A stretch of 64,000 nucleotides of DNA from Oscillospiraceae bacterium (GCA_014799385.1 JAAVIC010000025.1:1-64000); one strand, 5' to 3'. Counted from the first letter of the stretch, positions 35,198 through 43,599 are shown. The notes: generated by a model from the sequence alone, not told the origin. A program made the numbers and translations.

Positions 35198-36025
35198 ATG
35201 AGCAAAGCAGACGAACTCTTCATTCAGAACTGCCGTGAGATTCTCGAACATGGCACTTGGGATACGGATTTGTCCGTTCGTCCAAAATGGGAGGACGGAA
35301 CCCCCGCGCACACGATAAAGCGTTTCGGAATCGTCAATCGGTATAACCTCGCTGAGGAGTTTCCGATTATGACGCTACGGCGGTGCTATTACCGCTCGGC
35401 GATTGACGAGATTTTGTGGATCTACCAAAAGAAGTCCAACAATATTCACGAGCTTTCCTCTCACGTGTGGGACGAATGGGCGGACGAGAACGGCTCTATC
35501 GGCAAGGCTTACGGCTACCAGATGAGCGTTAAGCACAAATATCCCGATGGGGAATTTGACCAGGTGGACAGGGCATTGTACGATTTAAGGAATAATCCCG
35601 CGTCACGGCGAATATTGCTGAATATGTACAATCACCACGATTTGAACGAGATGGGGCTTGCTCCCTGTGCGTACTCACTGACGCTGAACGTAACGGGGAA
35701 TCGGCTGAACGCGATACTGAATCAACGTTCGCAGGATATGCTTACCGCATCAAATTGGAACGTCTGCCAGTATGCCGCATTGGTTACGATGTTTGCGAAG
35801 TCGAGCGGTCTTGAGGCGGGGGAGTTGGTTCACGTAATCGCAGACGCGCACATCTACGACCGCCATGTGGATATTGTAAAGCGGCTGATTGACCAAGAGC
35901 CGTTTCCCGCGCCAATTATGCGTGTGGAGGACATCACGGATTTTTATAAGTTCACTAAAGACAGCTTCACAGCGGAGAATTATCGGTATCACGAGTTCAA
36001 CGAGAAAATCCCGGTGGCAATATAG
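35198..36025 (+). CDS. thyA: Thymidylate synthase
   Basis: 275 aa; ATG after TTTAGGAGGCT. Methylates dUMP to dTMP using methylenetetrahydrofolate. Catalytic Cys is in LAPCAYSL (many ThyA have PPCH; this type has Ala in place of His, as in some Firmicutes and phage enzymes), followed by QRSQDMLTASNWNVCQYAAL (dUMP-binding Arg/Ser and Asn) and HVIADAHIYDRHVD near the C-terminus. Ends in PVAI as expected for the mobile C-terminal residue. Confidence 0.95.
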   Translation: MSKADELFIQNCREILEHGTWDTDLSVRPKWEDGTPAHTIKRFGIVNRYNLAEEFPIMTLRRCYYRSAIDEILWIYQKKSNNIHELSSHVWDEWADENGSIGKAYGYQMSVKHKYPDGEFDQVDRALYDLRNNPASRRILLNMYNHHDLNEMGLAPCAYSLTLNVTGNRLNAILNQRSQDMLTASNWNVCQYAALVTMFAKSSGLEAGELVHVIADAHIYDRHVDIVKRLIDQEPFPAPIMRVEDITDFYKFTKDSFTAENYRYHEFNEKIPVAI

Positions 36026-36074
36026 CGAACAATGCAGCATTGCGCTTTGTTGTTATTGAATTGCACAAAAACTA

Positions 36075-36103
36075 TTGACAAATTCGTGTTATAGTGATAT
36101 AAT
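36075..36103 (+). promoter_or_regulatory. Consensus promoter before the DUF4160/DUF2442 pair
   Basis: TTGACA (36075-36080), 17 bp, TATAAT (36098-36103); the start codon of the DUF4160 gene is at 36127. Confidence 0.85.
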
Positions 36104-36126
36104 ACAATTAGGAATGAGGTGGAAAG

Positions 36127-36377
36127 ATGCCCGAAATAACAAGATTTTACGGAATCGTAATTAAGATATTTCTTACGCGTGAGCACAACCCGCCACACTT
36201 TCATGCGTTTACGGTGAGTACAATGCCGAAATATCAATTGAAAACGGCGAAATGATAGAGGGCGACTTGCCGCCAAAAGCTCAAGAACTGGTTAAGGAAT
36301 GGTGGGATAAATATCAAGGTGAAATTGAAAAGATGTGGAACACAAAAACCTTGATAAAACTGCCGCCGTTGAAATAG
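36127..36377 (+). pseudogene. DUF4160 gene with a one-base frameshift
   Basis: ATG 36127 after GAGGTGGAAAG. The frame reads MPEITRFYGIVIKIF and HNPPHFHA, then goes out of frame at about 36208. In the next frame the family sequence resumes as YGEYNAEISIENGEMIEGDL and continues LPPKAQELVKEWWDKY to TAG 36377. One base appears to be missing. DUF4160 proteins are usually paired with DUF2442 proteins in toxin-antitoxin-like modules, and the DUF2442 gene follows. It could be a true mutation or a sequencing error. Confidence 0.85.
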
Positions 36378-36383
36378 CAACCG

Positions 36384-36416
36384 AAAGCTCCCGTCATAAG
36401 TTAAGGAGCTTTTTGT
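36384..36416 (+). terminator. Rho-independent terminator
   Basis: AAAGCTCC (36384-36391) pairs with GGAGCTTT (36405-36412), followed by TTGTTT. It separates the DUF4160 and DUF2442 genes. Confidence 0.75.
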
Positions 36417-36440
36417 TTAATTTATGGGGAGGGGTGTAGC

Positions 36441-36722
36441 GTGGAAAAATCCATAAAAATCAAAGAGGTTTATCCATCAGATGATCTGCACTTAATCGTC
36501 ATTTTTGAAAACAATATAGTCAAGGATTATGATGTTAAACAGCTCTTTGAGAATTTCCCCGATTACAGGGCTTTGCAAAATCCCGATATTTTCAACCTTG
36601 CGCGTGTAGATTGCGGCGGATGCGGTGTGTCTTGGAGTGAGGATATTGATATTTCGGAATGCGAACTTTGGGAAGGCTCAACAGACTTTACAGGTTCGGA
36701 AATGATGTTTAGTGCATTATAA
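36441..36722 (+). CDS. DUF2442 family protein
   Basis: 93 aa; GTG start with GGGGAGGGG upstream. Typical family order: SIKIKEVYPSDDLHLIVIFE, then YDVKQLFENFPDYRALQNPD, and RVDCGGCGVSWSEDIDISEC, the conserved end with the WxxxxDI(S) motif. Small beta-rich protein of uncertain function, usually encoded next to DUF4160 and described as a possible antitoxin-type partner. Confidence 0.88.
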   Translation: MEKSIKIKEVYPSDDLHLIVIFENNIVKDYDVKQLFENFPDYRALQNPDIFNLARVDCGGCGVSWSEDIDISECELWEGSTDFTGSEMMFSAL

Positions 36723-36834
36723 TTCAAAACAAGTTATTGGTGATTCGTGCAAATTGCGAAAGCGAGCGGGGTACAACGCCACGAAGTGGTGTTGTGGCTC
36801 GCTCGGCTAGTGCAGATAAAATCCGCAATTTGCC
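36722..36834 (+). repeat. 5'-leader hairpin repeat, degenerate copy E
   Basis: Starts with the conserved outer segment (TTCAAAACAAGTTATTGGTG), then GTGCAAATTGCGAAAGCGAGCG, a variable hairpin (CGCCACGAAGTGGTG) and GCAATTTGCC. Lies head to tail with copy A. Confidence 0.6.
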
Positions 36835-36840
36835 ATTAAA

Positions 36841-36955
36841 ATCTCGTGCAAATTCAAAACGCGAGCGGCGCGGTGCACGCGCAGCGTGCACCGTGACGCT
36901 CAGGCGAACGCAAACGAAATAGCTAAGCTATTTCGTTTGCGTGGTTTTGAATTTG
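36841..36955 (+). repeat. 5'-leader hairpin repeat, copy A
   Basis: Outer arms GCAAATTCAAAACGC / GCGTGGTTTTGAATTTG. First hairpin GGTGCACGC/GCGTGCACC, then the conserved CGTGACGCTC, then a second hairpin CAAACGAAATAGC/GCTATTTCGTTTG. Ends 21 bp before the NYN-LOTUS start codon. Confidence 0.8.
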
Positions 36956-36975
36956 ATATTAAAATAAGGAGTATT

Positions 36976-38715
36976 ATGATTGAAGAGAAGAAACTTGCGC
37001 TGCTTATCGACAGCGACAATGTATCGGCGAAATACGCGCAGTTTATACTGCAAGAGGCCTCCAAGTACGGCGAGTTAACCTATAAGCGCGTTTACGGCGA
37101 TTGGGAAAAGGGCGGCAACGGCTGGCATTTTCCGGCGATAAACAATTCGATAATGCCGGTTCAGCAGACTTGCTATATCGCGGGGAAAAATTCCACCGAT
37201 TTTTCGATGATTATCGACGCGATGGATATTCTGTATTCGGGCAGGGTTGATGGGTTTGTGTTGGTTACGAGCGATTCGGACTTCACTCGTCTTGCTATTC
37301 GTCTGCGCGAGGGCGGAATGCTTGTCGTGGGAATCGGCGAGGTAAAAACTCCGCTTGCGTTCACGTCAAGCTGTCACCATTTCAGCTACCTGAATCAGGT
37401 GTGCGAAACGGTTGATGATTTTGATGAGAAGTCATTGCGCAAGGCGGTTCTGGATTACGTACGCGATAATGATGACAAACGGCTCGATTTGGGCAAAATC
37501 AATTCGTTCATCACGTCACGATACGGGAATATCGATTACACCACATTGGGATTCAATCGTTTGTCGAACTTTATCGACAGCTTTTCGGAGATTGTACGTA
37601 AAAATACGTTTGTATCGCTGAAAAGGGTGTCGAAACCCGCGCCCGCTGCAACTCATATTGAACCTTCGTTAAGCGCGGTTGTTACGGAAATTGAGAAGTT
37701 CCTTAAGATAAACGGCGCGCAAAGTGACAATTTGATTGTGCTGGAACGTCACTTGAATCAGGTTTTCGGGAAAATCGACTTCTCGCGGTTCGGCTCAAAG
37801 CGTTTCGCAAGAGTTATCGACAAGCTCCCCGAATTTGTCCGTGTGGGAACAACCGTTTCCCTTGTTGAAAACGCATCGGCATCCAAGGTGACAACAGACG
37901 CGTTCGAGAGTATAGTCCGCAAGTATGCGGAGGATAATATGCCCGGCGGCGGAAACCTCGGTCAATTGAACAATATCTTGATTGAGAAATTCGGCAAGGG
38001 TTATCTAAAGGAGCTTGGCTATGACGATTTCGCCACGGCGCTGAACAGCGTTTCGGGAGTAAAGGCTGCCAAGAACTTCTTATATACCAGCGTGGAATCC
38101 GAACAGTCCGAAGCTGCGCAAACAGCTAAGCAGCCCGAAGAACCCATGGAGATCCAAGTCCAAGATTCCGAGGACAATACCGAGAAGAAATCCGAAGTTC
38201 AATCCGCGCCCGAAGCTCGGGTTGTGCCCGAAGCTCGGGTTGTACCCGAATCCCAGGATTTGCCGGAAACCCCGGCTGTGTCCGAGGAAAAGGCGGCTCC
38301 CGAAATCAATGCCGTTAAGCGCGATATTCTCAGTCTTGCCGCGCAGAGCGATAACGGAATCGCGCTGCCCGTACTGGGCAAGCGGCTCTCGGAGAAGTAC
38401 GGAAAGGACTATCTCAAGGCACTGGGTTTCAAGTCAATGAAGAGCCTTGTATCCAAGGTCGCTGGGGTTTCCGTGGTTGAGAACCGATTGACAATCAACG
38501 AGGAGTTCCTTCGCCGCACAGACGAAATCGAGAAGTTTGTGTACGAATTTGCCCGCGGAGAGGGCAGCCGCGCGATAAAAGCATTGTCCGGCAAGCTGCG
38601 CAAGGCATTCCCGGGATTTGATTACACCGATTACGGCTACACCAAGCTCTCGGACTTCATCAACGCGATTGACGGAGTCCGCGCGAGCGGCTATTACGTT
38701 GAGCCTGTGGATTAA
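36976..38715 (+). CDS. NYN-domain ribonuclease-like protein with about five LOTUS/OST-HTH domains
   Basis: 579 aa from ATG 36976 (ATAAGGAG upstream). Residues 1-145 form an NYN/PIN-like domain (LALLIDSDNVSAKYA, NSTDFSMIIDAMDILY, VLVTSDSDFTRLAIRLRE) with the acidic residues expected for an RNA nuclease. Five ~65-residue OST-HTH/LOTUS-like repeats follow at about 148-215, 228-300, 305-370, 435-500 and 510-575; they share INSFITSRYGNIDYTTLGF-type cores and bind RNA (G-quadruplex) in other members. A Pro/Glu-rich linker with repeated ARVVPE (about 410-435) separates repeats three and four. Preceded by two hairpin repeats. Likely an RNA-cleaving or RNA-binding regulator. Confidence 0.88.
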   Translation: MIEEKKLALLIDSDNVSAKYAQFILQEASKYGELTYKRVYGDWEKGGNGWHFPAINNSIMPVQQTCYIAGKNSTDFSMIIDAMDILYSGRVDGFVLVTSDSDFTRLAIRLREGGMLVVGIGEVKTPLAFTSSCHHFSYLNQVCETVDDFDEKSLRKAVLDYVRDNDDKRLDLGKINSFITSRYGNIDYTTLGFNRLSNFIDSFSEIVRKNTFVSLKRVSKPAPAATHIEPSLSAVVTEIEKFLKINGAQSDNLIVLERHLNQVFGKIDFSRFGSKRFARVIDKLPEFVRVGTTVSLVENASASKVTTDAFESIVRKYAEDNMPGGGNLGQLNNILIEKFGKGYLKELGYDDFATALNSVSGVKAAKNFLYTSVESEQSEAAQTAKQPEEPMEIQVQDSEDNTEKKSEVQSAPEARVVPEARVVPESQDLPETPAVSEEKAAPEINAVKRDILSLAAQSDNGIALPVLGKRLSEKYGKDYLKALGFKSMKSLVSKVAGVSVVENRLTINEEFLRRTDEIEKFVYEFARGEGSRAIKALSGKLRKAFPGFDYTDYGYTKLSDFINAIDGVRASGYYVEPVD

Positions 38716-38729
38716 CGGGGGCGGATTCG

Positions 38730-39665
38730 ATGAGGAAAGAGATTATATACACGCTTTCGGGGTTGTATCGCGATGACTTCCGCGTGACGGGATATCGCTT
38801 CGGAAAGGGCGAGAAGTGCTGCTGCATAATCGGTTCGCTTCGCGGCGATGAAATTCAGCAGTTGTATATGTGCGGGCAGTTGGTGCGGGTATTGGCGCAT
38901 CTTGAAAAGAAAGGCGATTTCGCCCACGACCGCGAGGTGTTGGTGATCCCCTCGCTGAACAGCTTTTCCACCAATATCGGGCGGCGGTTCTGGTGTCTGG
39001 ACAACACCGACATCAACCGAATGTTCCCGGGCGACCCCAACGGCGAGACCACTCAGCGAATCGCCGCGGGGGTTCTTGAGGAGATTCGGCAGTACCAGTA
39101 CGGGGTGCAGTTCGCTTCGTTCTATATCCCCGGAGTTTTCGTTCCGCACGTGCGTATGATGAAAACCTGTAAGGAGAACACCTCTCTGGCAAATCTGTTC
39201 GGCTTGCCGTATGTTGTGCTGCGTACTCCGACCGCAATGGACAAATCCACGCTGAACTATAACTGGCAGTTTTCGGGAACGGCGGCATTCTCGGTTTACA
39301 CCAATGCCACCGAAACGATTGACGAAAATACCGCCGAACAGGGAATCTCGGCGGTGCTGCGGTTCTTGTCGCGTATGGGGATAATCAAGTACAAATGCCA
39401 CGGCGGATATATGGGCACGATAATTGATGAGGACGATATGATGACCGTCAAGAGCGACTGCGCGGGGATTTACCGCGAGGTGTGCCATATCGGCGATGAG
39501 GTGCATAAAGGTGATGTCCTGGCGCGGGTAATTCATCCGTATGAGGGCACTGTTGAGGGAGAAATAACCGCCCCTATGGACGGGATAATCTTCTTTTCCC
39601 ATAAGAAGCCGCTTGTAACCCAAGACGCGCCCGTGTTCAAGATGATAAAACGTTTGCATAAATAG
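38730..39665 (+). CDS. Succinylglutamate desuccinylase/aspartoacylase family protein
   Basis: 311 aa; ATG 38730, 14 bp after the NYN-LOTUS gene. The fold of the M14-like AstE/AspA family is seen in CCCIIGSLRGDEIQQLYMCG, VLVIPSLNSFSTNIGRRFW and TDINRMFPGDPNGETTQRIA. The C-terminus ends with a lipoyl-like beta region (GDEVHKGDVLARVIHPYEGT). The usual first zinc motif HGxE is here LRGDE, so the first metal His is missing. It may use another ligand or have lost hydrolase activity. Substrate unknown. Confidence 0.8.
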   Translation: MRKEIIYTLSGLYRDDFRVTGYRFGKGEKCCCIIGSLRGDEIQQLYMCGQLVRVLAHLEKKGDFAHDREVLVIPSLNSFSTNIGRRFWCLDNTDINRMFPGDPNGETTQRIAAGVLEEIRQYQYGVQFASFYIPGVFVPHVRMMKTCKENTSLANLFGLPYVVLRTPTAMDKSTLNYNWQFSGTAAFSVYTNATETIDENTAEQGISAVLRFLSRMGIIKYKCHGGYMGTIIDEDDMMTVKSDCAGIYREVCHIGDEVHKGDVLARVIHPYEGTVEGEITAPMDGIIFFSHKKPLVTQDAPVFKMIKRLHK

Positions 39666-39675
39666 CATAAAAGCA

Positions 39676-39706
39676 AAGGGCATAAGGTCTGTTCAAGACT
39701 TTATGC
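39676..39706. terminator. Hairpin between convergent genes
   Basis: GGGCATAAGGTCT (about 39679-39691) pairs with AGACTTTATGCCC around GTTCA. No T-run on either side; probably slows or ends transcription from both directions. Confidence 0.55.
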
Positions 39707-39717
39707 CCTCAAAGTTG

Positions 39718-39864
39718 TTACGATCTAATTTCCATTTCGTCCAATTTTTTTATCAGTTCATCGATCTTATCTTTAATTGCTGTGTCATCGGTTGCGTTTT
39801 GCTGCAATTCAAGAAATTTTTCAATTTCCTTAATGTCGCCAACTGTAAGTGTTTGTTTCGGCAT
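39718..39864 (-). CDS. Small coiled-coil protein, 48 aa
   Basis: Minus-strand ATG at 39862-39864 preceded by AAGAGGTGAAAATA, ending at TAA 39718. Sequence MPKQTLTVGDIKEIEKFLEL followed by a heptad-like KDKIDELIKKLDEMEI. The good ribosome site and the hairpin beyond its stop support it as a real gene. Function unknown. Confidence 0.6.
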   Translation of the reverse strand: MPKQTLTVGDIKEIEKFLELQQNATDDTAIKDKIDELIKKLDEMEIRS

Positions 39865-39966
39865 TATTTTCACCTCTTTTAATAGTATTTGTTATTCTTA
39901 TTATACTACGTCTGTTCAAAAATTGCAAGGGGTTTTGCGTGAGAAAATTATATTTTTAACCGCACA

Positions 39967-40626
39967 TTAACTGTCAACCGTAAATCTCACTTTAATACTT
40001 CTTCGGCGATATAATATCCTGCTGAATATGAAAGTCCAGACCGTTCCCGCGATTAACGCGACCGCGAATATTGCCGCGCCTGCCCATATCGGCAGACCGA
40101 ATCCGTTTGATTTCGCGCCCGTTAGGATTATCACAGCCGATACGGGTATCACCGATATGTACAACACGGCGATTCCATTGAGCGAGAAACGCATAATGAT
40201 CGGCGAACCTAATAAAAACGTTCCGCACACAGTTCCGAATATAATCAGAGTATCCGCGAATTGAACCGATTCCGCGCCGATAATTCCCAGAAACAGAAAG
40301 TATGCGCCGATAAACACCGCCGTAATCGCTGCGGAAACAACCGAAATGAACGTCGGCATTGATTTGGTGTACAGTTCCCGCGCGATAGGCAGGGACGGCA
40401 CGAGCTTGTTTTGCGAGAGGTCGCAGCAGCCGTTTATCACCGTGAGCGTCACAAAGAACCACGCCGTAAACGCGAGGAACGCTTTGGGGTATATGTAATC
40501 TTCACTGCCAAGCTCTTCGTGGAACACAAACGAAAACACGGAAACCGCGATTCCGAACAACGAACCGATAAGCATAATGACGCGTTTTCGCTTGAGGCTG
40601 TTAAATATGTACTTAATCCCGAGCAT
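39967..40626 (-). CDS. ABC-2-type exporter permease
   Basis: 219 aa from ATG 40626 (AAATAAGGAGAAATAAG upstream); a start at 40650 is less likely. Six hydrophobic segments are visible (about residues 18-38, 58-78, 98-122, 128-150, 155-175, 180-202). It belongs with the ATPase at 41778-42680 and the permease at 41164-41781 in an operon led by a GntR regulator. Cargo unknown; such operons often handle antimicrobial peptides or cell-wall stress. Confidence 0.75.
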   Translation of the reverse strand: MLGIKYIFNSLKRKRVIMLIGSLFGIAVSVFSFVFHEELGSEDYIYPKAFLAFTAWFFVTLTVINGCCDLSQNKLVPSLPIARELYTKSMPTFISVVSAAITAVFIGAYFLFLGIIGAESVQFADTLIIFGTVCGTFLLGSPIIMRFSLNGIAVLYISVIPVSAVIILTGAKSNGFGLPIWAGAAIFAVALIAGTVWTFIFSRILYRRRSIKVRFTVDS

Positions 40627-40653
40627 CTTATTTCTCCTTATTTGATTCACAAT

Positions 40654-41097
40654 TCACTTTTGGCTTGCTTCCAATGCCTCTAATTCTTCTTTTAATAATC
40701 GAATGGTTCCATCAATATATATTACAAGAGTATTGGGGTGAAATTTGATATAATCTTTTATAGACTGTCTTTTTTGGGGACTTTGTATGTCAAGTCCTCC
40801 ACAGAATGGGCAGACACCAGCACTACAAAATTTATAACCATGCCCCGGAGAAATCGTGTTTATTCTTTTATCTAAACGCCCCGATTGTCCACTATAAATT
40901 TCTTCTGTTGTTAATGGCGCAATAACTAACTGCTTATCACTTGGTGAATAGACGCTGCCGCAATAGCAGCTTAACATATCGGTATCAGCAGTTTCAACCG
41001 TATATTCAAATATATTATTACAGTATCTGCATTGGACAGAATAAACATATAAAAGTTCAGACAGTAATTTTATCATTTTTTTACAGTCATTATACAT
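40654..41097 (-). CDS. Cysteine-rich zinc-ribbon-like protein of unknown function
   Basis: 147 aa; ATG 41097 after GGAGGCATAGCC. Three cysteine pairs (VQCRYCNN, LSCYCGS, VCPFCGG) suggest zinc ribbons. The rest is not recognised. It lies between the two permease genes, has lower GC than they do and may be a later insertion into the operon. Confidence 0.6.
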   Translation of the reverse strand: MYNDCKKMIKLLSELLYVYSVQCRYCNNIFEYTVETADTDMLSCYCGSVYSPSDKQLVIAPLTTEEIYSGQSGRLDKRINTISPGHGYKFCSAGVCPFCGGLDIQSPQKRQSIKDYIKFHPNTLVIYIDGTIRLLKEELEALEASQK

Positions 41098-41163
41098 CCG
41101 GCTATGCCTCCACAGATTTCGATTACAGAACGAACGGGTTTTGGATTTATGTGTGGAAGTCCA

Positions 41164-41781
41164 TTACTTCTCCCTCTCCCAAATCCTTTTGGTGTTGATT
41201 GTGCTGTACAAAACCCCGACAGCGCAGAACACCGCGCATACGGCAAACATCACGAGTTTAATCTCATCGGGAATCTCCTCGCCGTCCGTTATGCCGTTCA
41301 GAAATCCCTCCATAAATCCAACCACATAGAATGGAATTGTACGAAACCACATACCCATATTTCCGAACAGATTTATCCAGCCTAACATAAACAAAGTCAA
41401 CCCCACAAACATCTGAGAGGTATTTCCGAACAATAGAAGTTCCGCTGCGGCGAATATCGCCGTGCCGATAAGCAGATAGATGTCCGCCGTTAATAAGGCG
41501 CGTTTGAAATCAGATGACGCGTTCGGGAGGGAGTGGAAGAATCTGTATCCCGGGGAGGATCTCAGGTTTGCGTTGAATAGCCAGCACATTACGACAAAAA
41601 TGCACGAGATCCACATAACCTCCCCGATAAAACGCAGAAAGTCCCAAACCTCAATATCGCCGCTGCACGCGATTACAATTCGCGCCGCAGCTATACATGC
41701 GAATGCTGCCGCCAAAAGAATCTCGATCATAAGTATCACGGACTTCCCCGTGAACAGCCTATACGATTTGAATCCGTTCAT
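41164..41781 (-). CDS. ABC exporter permease subunit
   Basis: 205 aa. Hydrophobic segments near residues 12-32, 45-65, 92-112, 118-150 and 178-195. The start overlaps the ATPase stop by 4 bp (ATGA), so translation is coupled. Related in size and helix arrangement to the permease at 39967-40626, with which it probably forms a heterodimer. Confidence 0.78.
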   Translation of the reverse strand: MNGFKSYRLFTGKSVILMIEILLAAAFACIAAARIVIACSGDIEVWDFLRFIGEVMWISCIFVVMCWLFNANLRSSPGYRFFHSLPNASSDFKRALLTADIYLLIGTAIFAAAELLLFGNTSQMFVGLTLFMLGWINLFGNMGMWFRTIPFYVVGFMEGFLNGITDGEEIPDEIKLVMFAVCAVFCAVGVLYSTINTKRIWEREK

Positions 41782-42680
41782 CGTGTTTCCTCCGCCTTGT
41801 GGGCAGCTTCTGCCTGTTTTAGCAGTTCCACGCTGAGATTTCCGAGAGTCGGACGCTCACACACTGCGCCCAGCTCCTCCAGACGCGCCGCGTTTTTGGA
41901 GAGCGCAAGCCCCGAAAACGCGGTCTTGTTCGCGCTATGGGAGAGCAACAGCGGTTTCGCCTTGTCGAAATCCGTCGAATCGCCGCGTATTATGATATAC
42001 TTCTCTTTCAAGTCCTCGATAAAGCCGCGCTCGATGATTCGCCCCGTATCCATAAATATCGCGTAGTCGGCGGCATTCTCCATATCGGAGATATTGTGCG
42101 AGGAGAACAATATGGACTTTTCGCCGTTGCCCTCGTCCAGATACTCGCGGAAGCGGTCGCAGAGGCGGTCGCGCATAAGCGGGTCGAGCGAGCTGCCCGG
42201 CTCGTCCAGTACAAGCAGGTCGGTATCCCGCGCGAACACCGCCGCAAGCGCAAGACGCATTTTGTTTCCATCGGATTGTTTGTATATCGAGCGGGCTTTC
42301 TTGGTTGATTCCGCGTCAACATTTAATTCATTGCACAGGCGGCTGAATTTTTCGCGGTCGAATTTCCGATAGGCTATGGACATTGCCGCAGCAATATCGC
42401 GAGGCTTCCACATCGCGGGGAAGAAGTTCTGGGCGGCGCAATAGCCGATACGCTCGCGAATCTCGGCGGAATCGATATCCGCGTTCTCACCGAAATAGTT
42501 CACCTCGCCGCCGCTGCTTCCGATCACTCCGCACAGCACATCGATGAGGGTAGTTTTACCCGCGCCGTTCGCGCCGATAAGCACGGTAGAAAAGCCCTTA
42601 GGCAGCTCGAAATCCAGCTTTCCCAATGTGAATTTCGAGTATTTTTTGGTGAGTCCCTTTACAGTCAGGATATTTTCCAT
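41778..42680 (-). CDS. ABC transporter ATP-binding protein
   Basis: 300 aa. Walker A GANGAGKTT (about residues 34-42), Q-loop CAAQNFFPA, a weak signature YKQSDGNKMRLALA (the usual LSGGQ is KQSDGNK), Walker B LLVLDEPGSSLD and switch His in LFSSHNISD. The order and the unusual signature match YtrB-type exporters controlled by GntR/YtrA regulators. The C-terminal 80 residues are an accessory domain of this subfamily. Confidence 0.9.
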   Translation of the reverse strand: MENILTVKGLTKKYSKFTLGKLDFELPKGFSTVLIGANGAGKTTLIDVLCGVIGSSGGEVNYFGENADIDSAEIRERIGYCAAQNFFPAMWKPRDIAAAMSIAYRKFDREKFSRLCNELNVDAESTKKARSIYKQSDGNKMRLALAAVFARDTDLLVLDEPGSSLDPLMRDRLCDRFREYLDEGNGEKSILFSSHNISDMENAADYAIFMDTGRIIERGFIEDLKEKYIIIRGDSTDFDKAKPLLLSHSANKTAFSGLALSKNAARLEELGAVCERPTLGNLSVELLKQAEAAHKAEETR

Positions 42681-42697
42681 TTTACTTTCCTCGTGAT

Positions 42698-42922
42698 TCA
42701 GAATCGGTATGTTTTCGCGCCAAGCTCAAACGCTTGGAATGCCTTTTCCAAAGCGTCCAGTGCGGTCTTTTCGTCCGCGAACTTCGCCGCGATTACTTGT
42801 CCGGTTGATTCTCCGAAAGCTATAATCGCGTATTTCGCGTCATTTTTGCCGCCGATTGTCCGCTGAACCTCCAACAGTCTTGCGTCAATAACATTCTTTT
42901 TGTCCTGTGAATAAATAAGCAT
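42698..42922 (-). CDS. Small protein of unknown function, 74 aa
   Basis: ATG 42922 after TAGGAGGGATATTT. Alternating strands and helices (KNVIDARLLEVQRT, KYAIIAFGESTGQVIAAKFA, ALDALEKAFQAFEL). It sits between the regulator and the ATPase gene with short gaps, so it belongs to the exporter operon. No family recognised. Confidence 0.65.
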   Translation of the reverse strand: MLIYSQDKKNVIDARLLEVQRTIGGKNDAKYAIIAFGESTGQVIAAKFADEKTALDALEKAFQAFELGAKTYRF

Positions 42923-42933
42923 AAATATCCCTC

Positions 42934-43299
42934 CTAAACATCATAAAGCACGTTGATCATCCGAATCAGCTCGTCCTGTGAAAGCCCCGCCAGCTTCGCG
43001 GATTCGATTGCGTTTTGCAGGTGCTGTTCCAACAGCCGCAGATGCTGTTCACGAACCATTTCGCGGTCTTGCGGATTGACGATGTACCCTTTGCCGTGAA
43101 CCGGCGAGATGAGTCCCTCGTCCGATAGCTGCTCATACGCTTTCATAGTGGTTATCACGCTGATTTTCAGGTCGCGCGCCAGTCCGCGTATTGACCGCAG
43201 ATACTCGCCCTCGGTGATTTCGCCGCTCATTATCTGCTCCTTAAATTGCGCAGCAATCTGCTTGTAAATCGGCACATCGCTGTTTTGTATAATCTTCAT
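42934..43299 (-). CDS. GntR family regulator, YtrA subfamily
   Basis: 121 aa. Winged-helix N-terminus typical of GntR: VPIYKQIAAQFKEQIMSGEI, then LRSIRGLARDLKISVITTMK and YEQLSDEGLISPVHGKGYIV. The short C-terminal tail (about residues 78-121) is the YtrA type, without a ligand-binding domain. First gene of the exporter operon; it probably represses it and is inactivated when cell-envelope antibiotics are present (family knowledge). Confidence 0.92.
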   Translation of the reverse strand: MKIIQNSDVPIYKQIAAQFKEQIMSGEITEGEYLRSIRGLARDLKISVITTMKAYEQLSDEGLISPVHGKGYIVNPQDREMVREQHLRLLEQHLQNAIESAKLAGLSQDELIRMINVLYDV

Positions 43300-43340
43300 T
43301 CTGTTCCCTCGTTTATATGGTGTTAATACCCTATATATAC

Positions 43341-43369
43341 AGTATAAACCGATTTTGTGGATTTGTCAA
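43341..43369 (-). promoter_or_regulatory. Promoter of the GntR-ABC operon
   Basis: Minus strand TTGACA (43364-43369), 17 bp, TATACT (43341-43346). The start region GGTATTAACACC (about 43320-43331) is a partial palindrome of the kind bound by YtrA regulators. Confidence 0.75.
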
Positions 43370-43423
43370 GGGGTTTTGTGAAAATAAGCTGAAAACAATA
43401 TCCGCGCTTGATCGGCGCGGATA

Positions 43424-43452
43424 TTGACAAATTATGTCGAAAGTGGTATAAT
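43424..43452 (+). promoter_or_regulatory. Promoter of the type I toxin mRNA
   Basis: TTGACA (43424-43429), 17 bp, TATAAT (43447-43452). Confidence 0.85.
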
Positions 43453-43497
43453 ATACTTACCGGCACTCCCGGAATTTTTTGAAGGGAGGTGATTCGA

Positions 43498-43590
43498 GTG
43501 GAGTTATTACTAGCACTATTGACTTCCGTCGAAGCGGGTTTGCTTGTTGAGCTGATCTGTAAGTGGCTTGACGGAGACGGTCGCCGGTAA
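43498..43590 (+). CDS. Fst-like type I toxin peptide, 30 aa
   Basis: GTG 43498 preceded by GGGAGGTGATTCGA, a near-perfect ribosome site, ending at TAA 43588. The peptide is VELLLALLTSVEAGLLVELI followed by CKWLDGDGRR: one membrane helix ending in a Trp-Leu-Asp and a polar tail. This fits the Fst/Ldr superfamily pattern (hydrophobic helix with VGL-type centre, then a short charged tail). Such peptides insert in the membrane and stop growth unless their mRNA is blocked by an antisense RNA. The antisense gene is convergent (43600-43683). Confidence 0.75.
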   Translation: MELLLALLTSVEAGLLVELICKWLDGDGRR

Positions 43591-43599
43591 AAAGCACAG

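Noticed and set aside
36722-36955. CRISPR-like array
   Set aside because: The two units differ in length and internal sequence and lack uniform repeats and spacers; no cas genes in the window.
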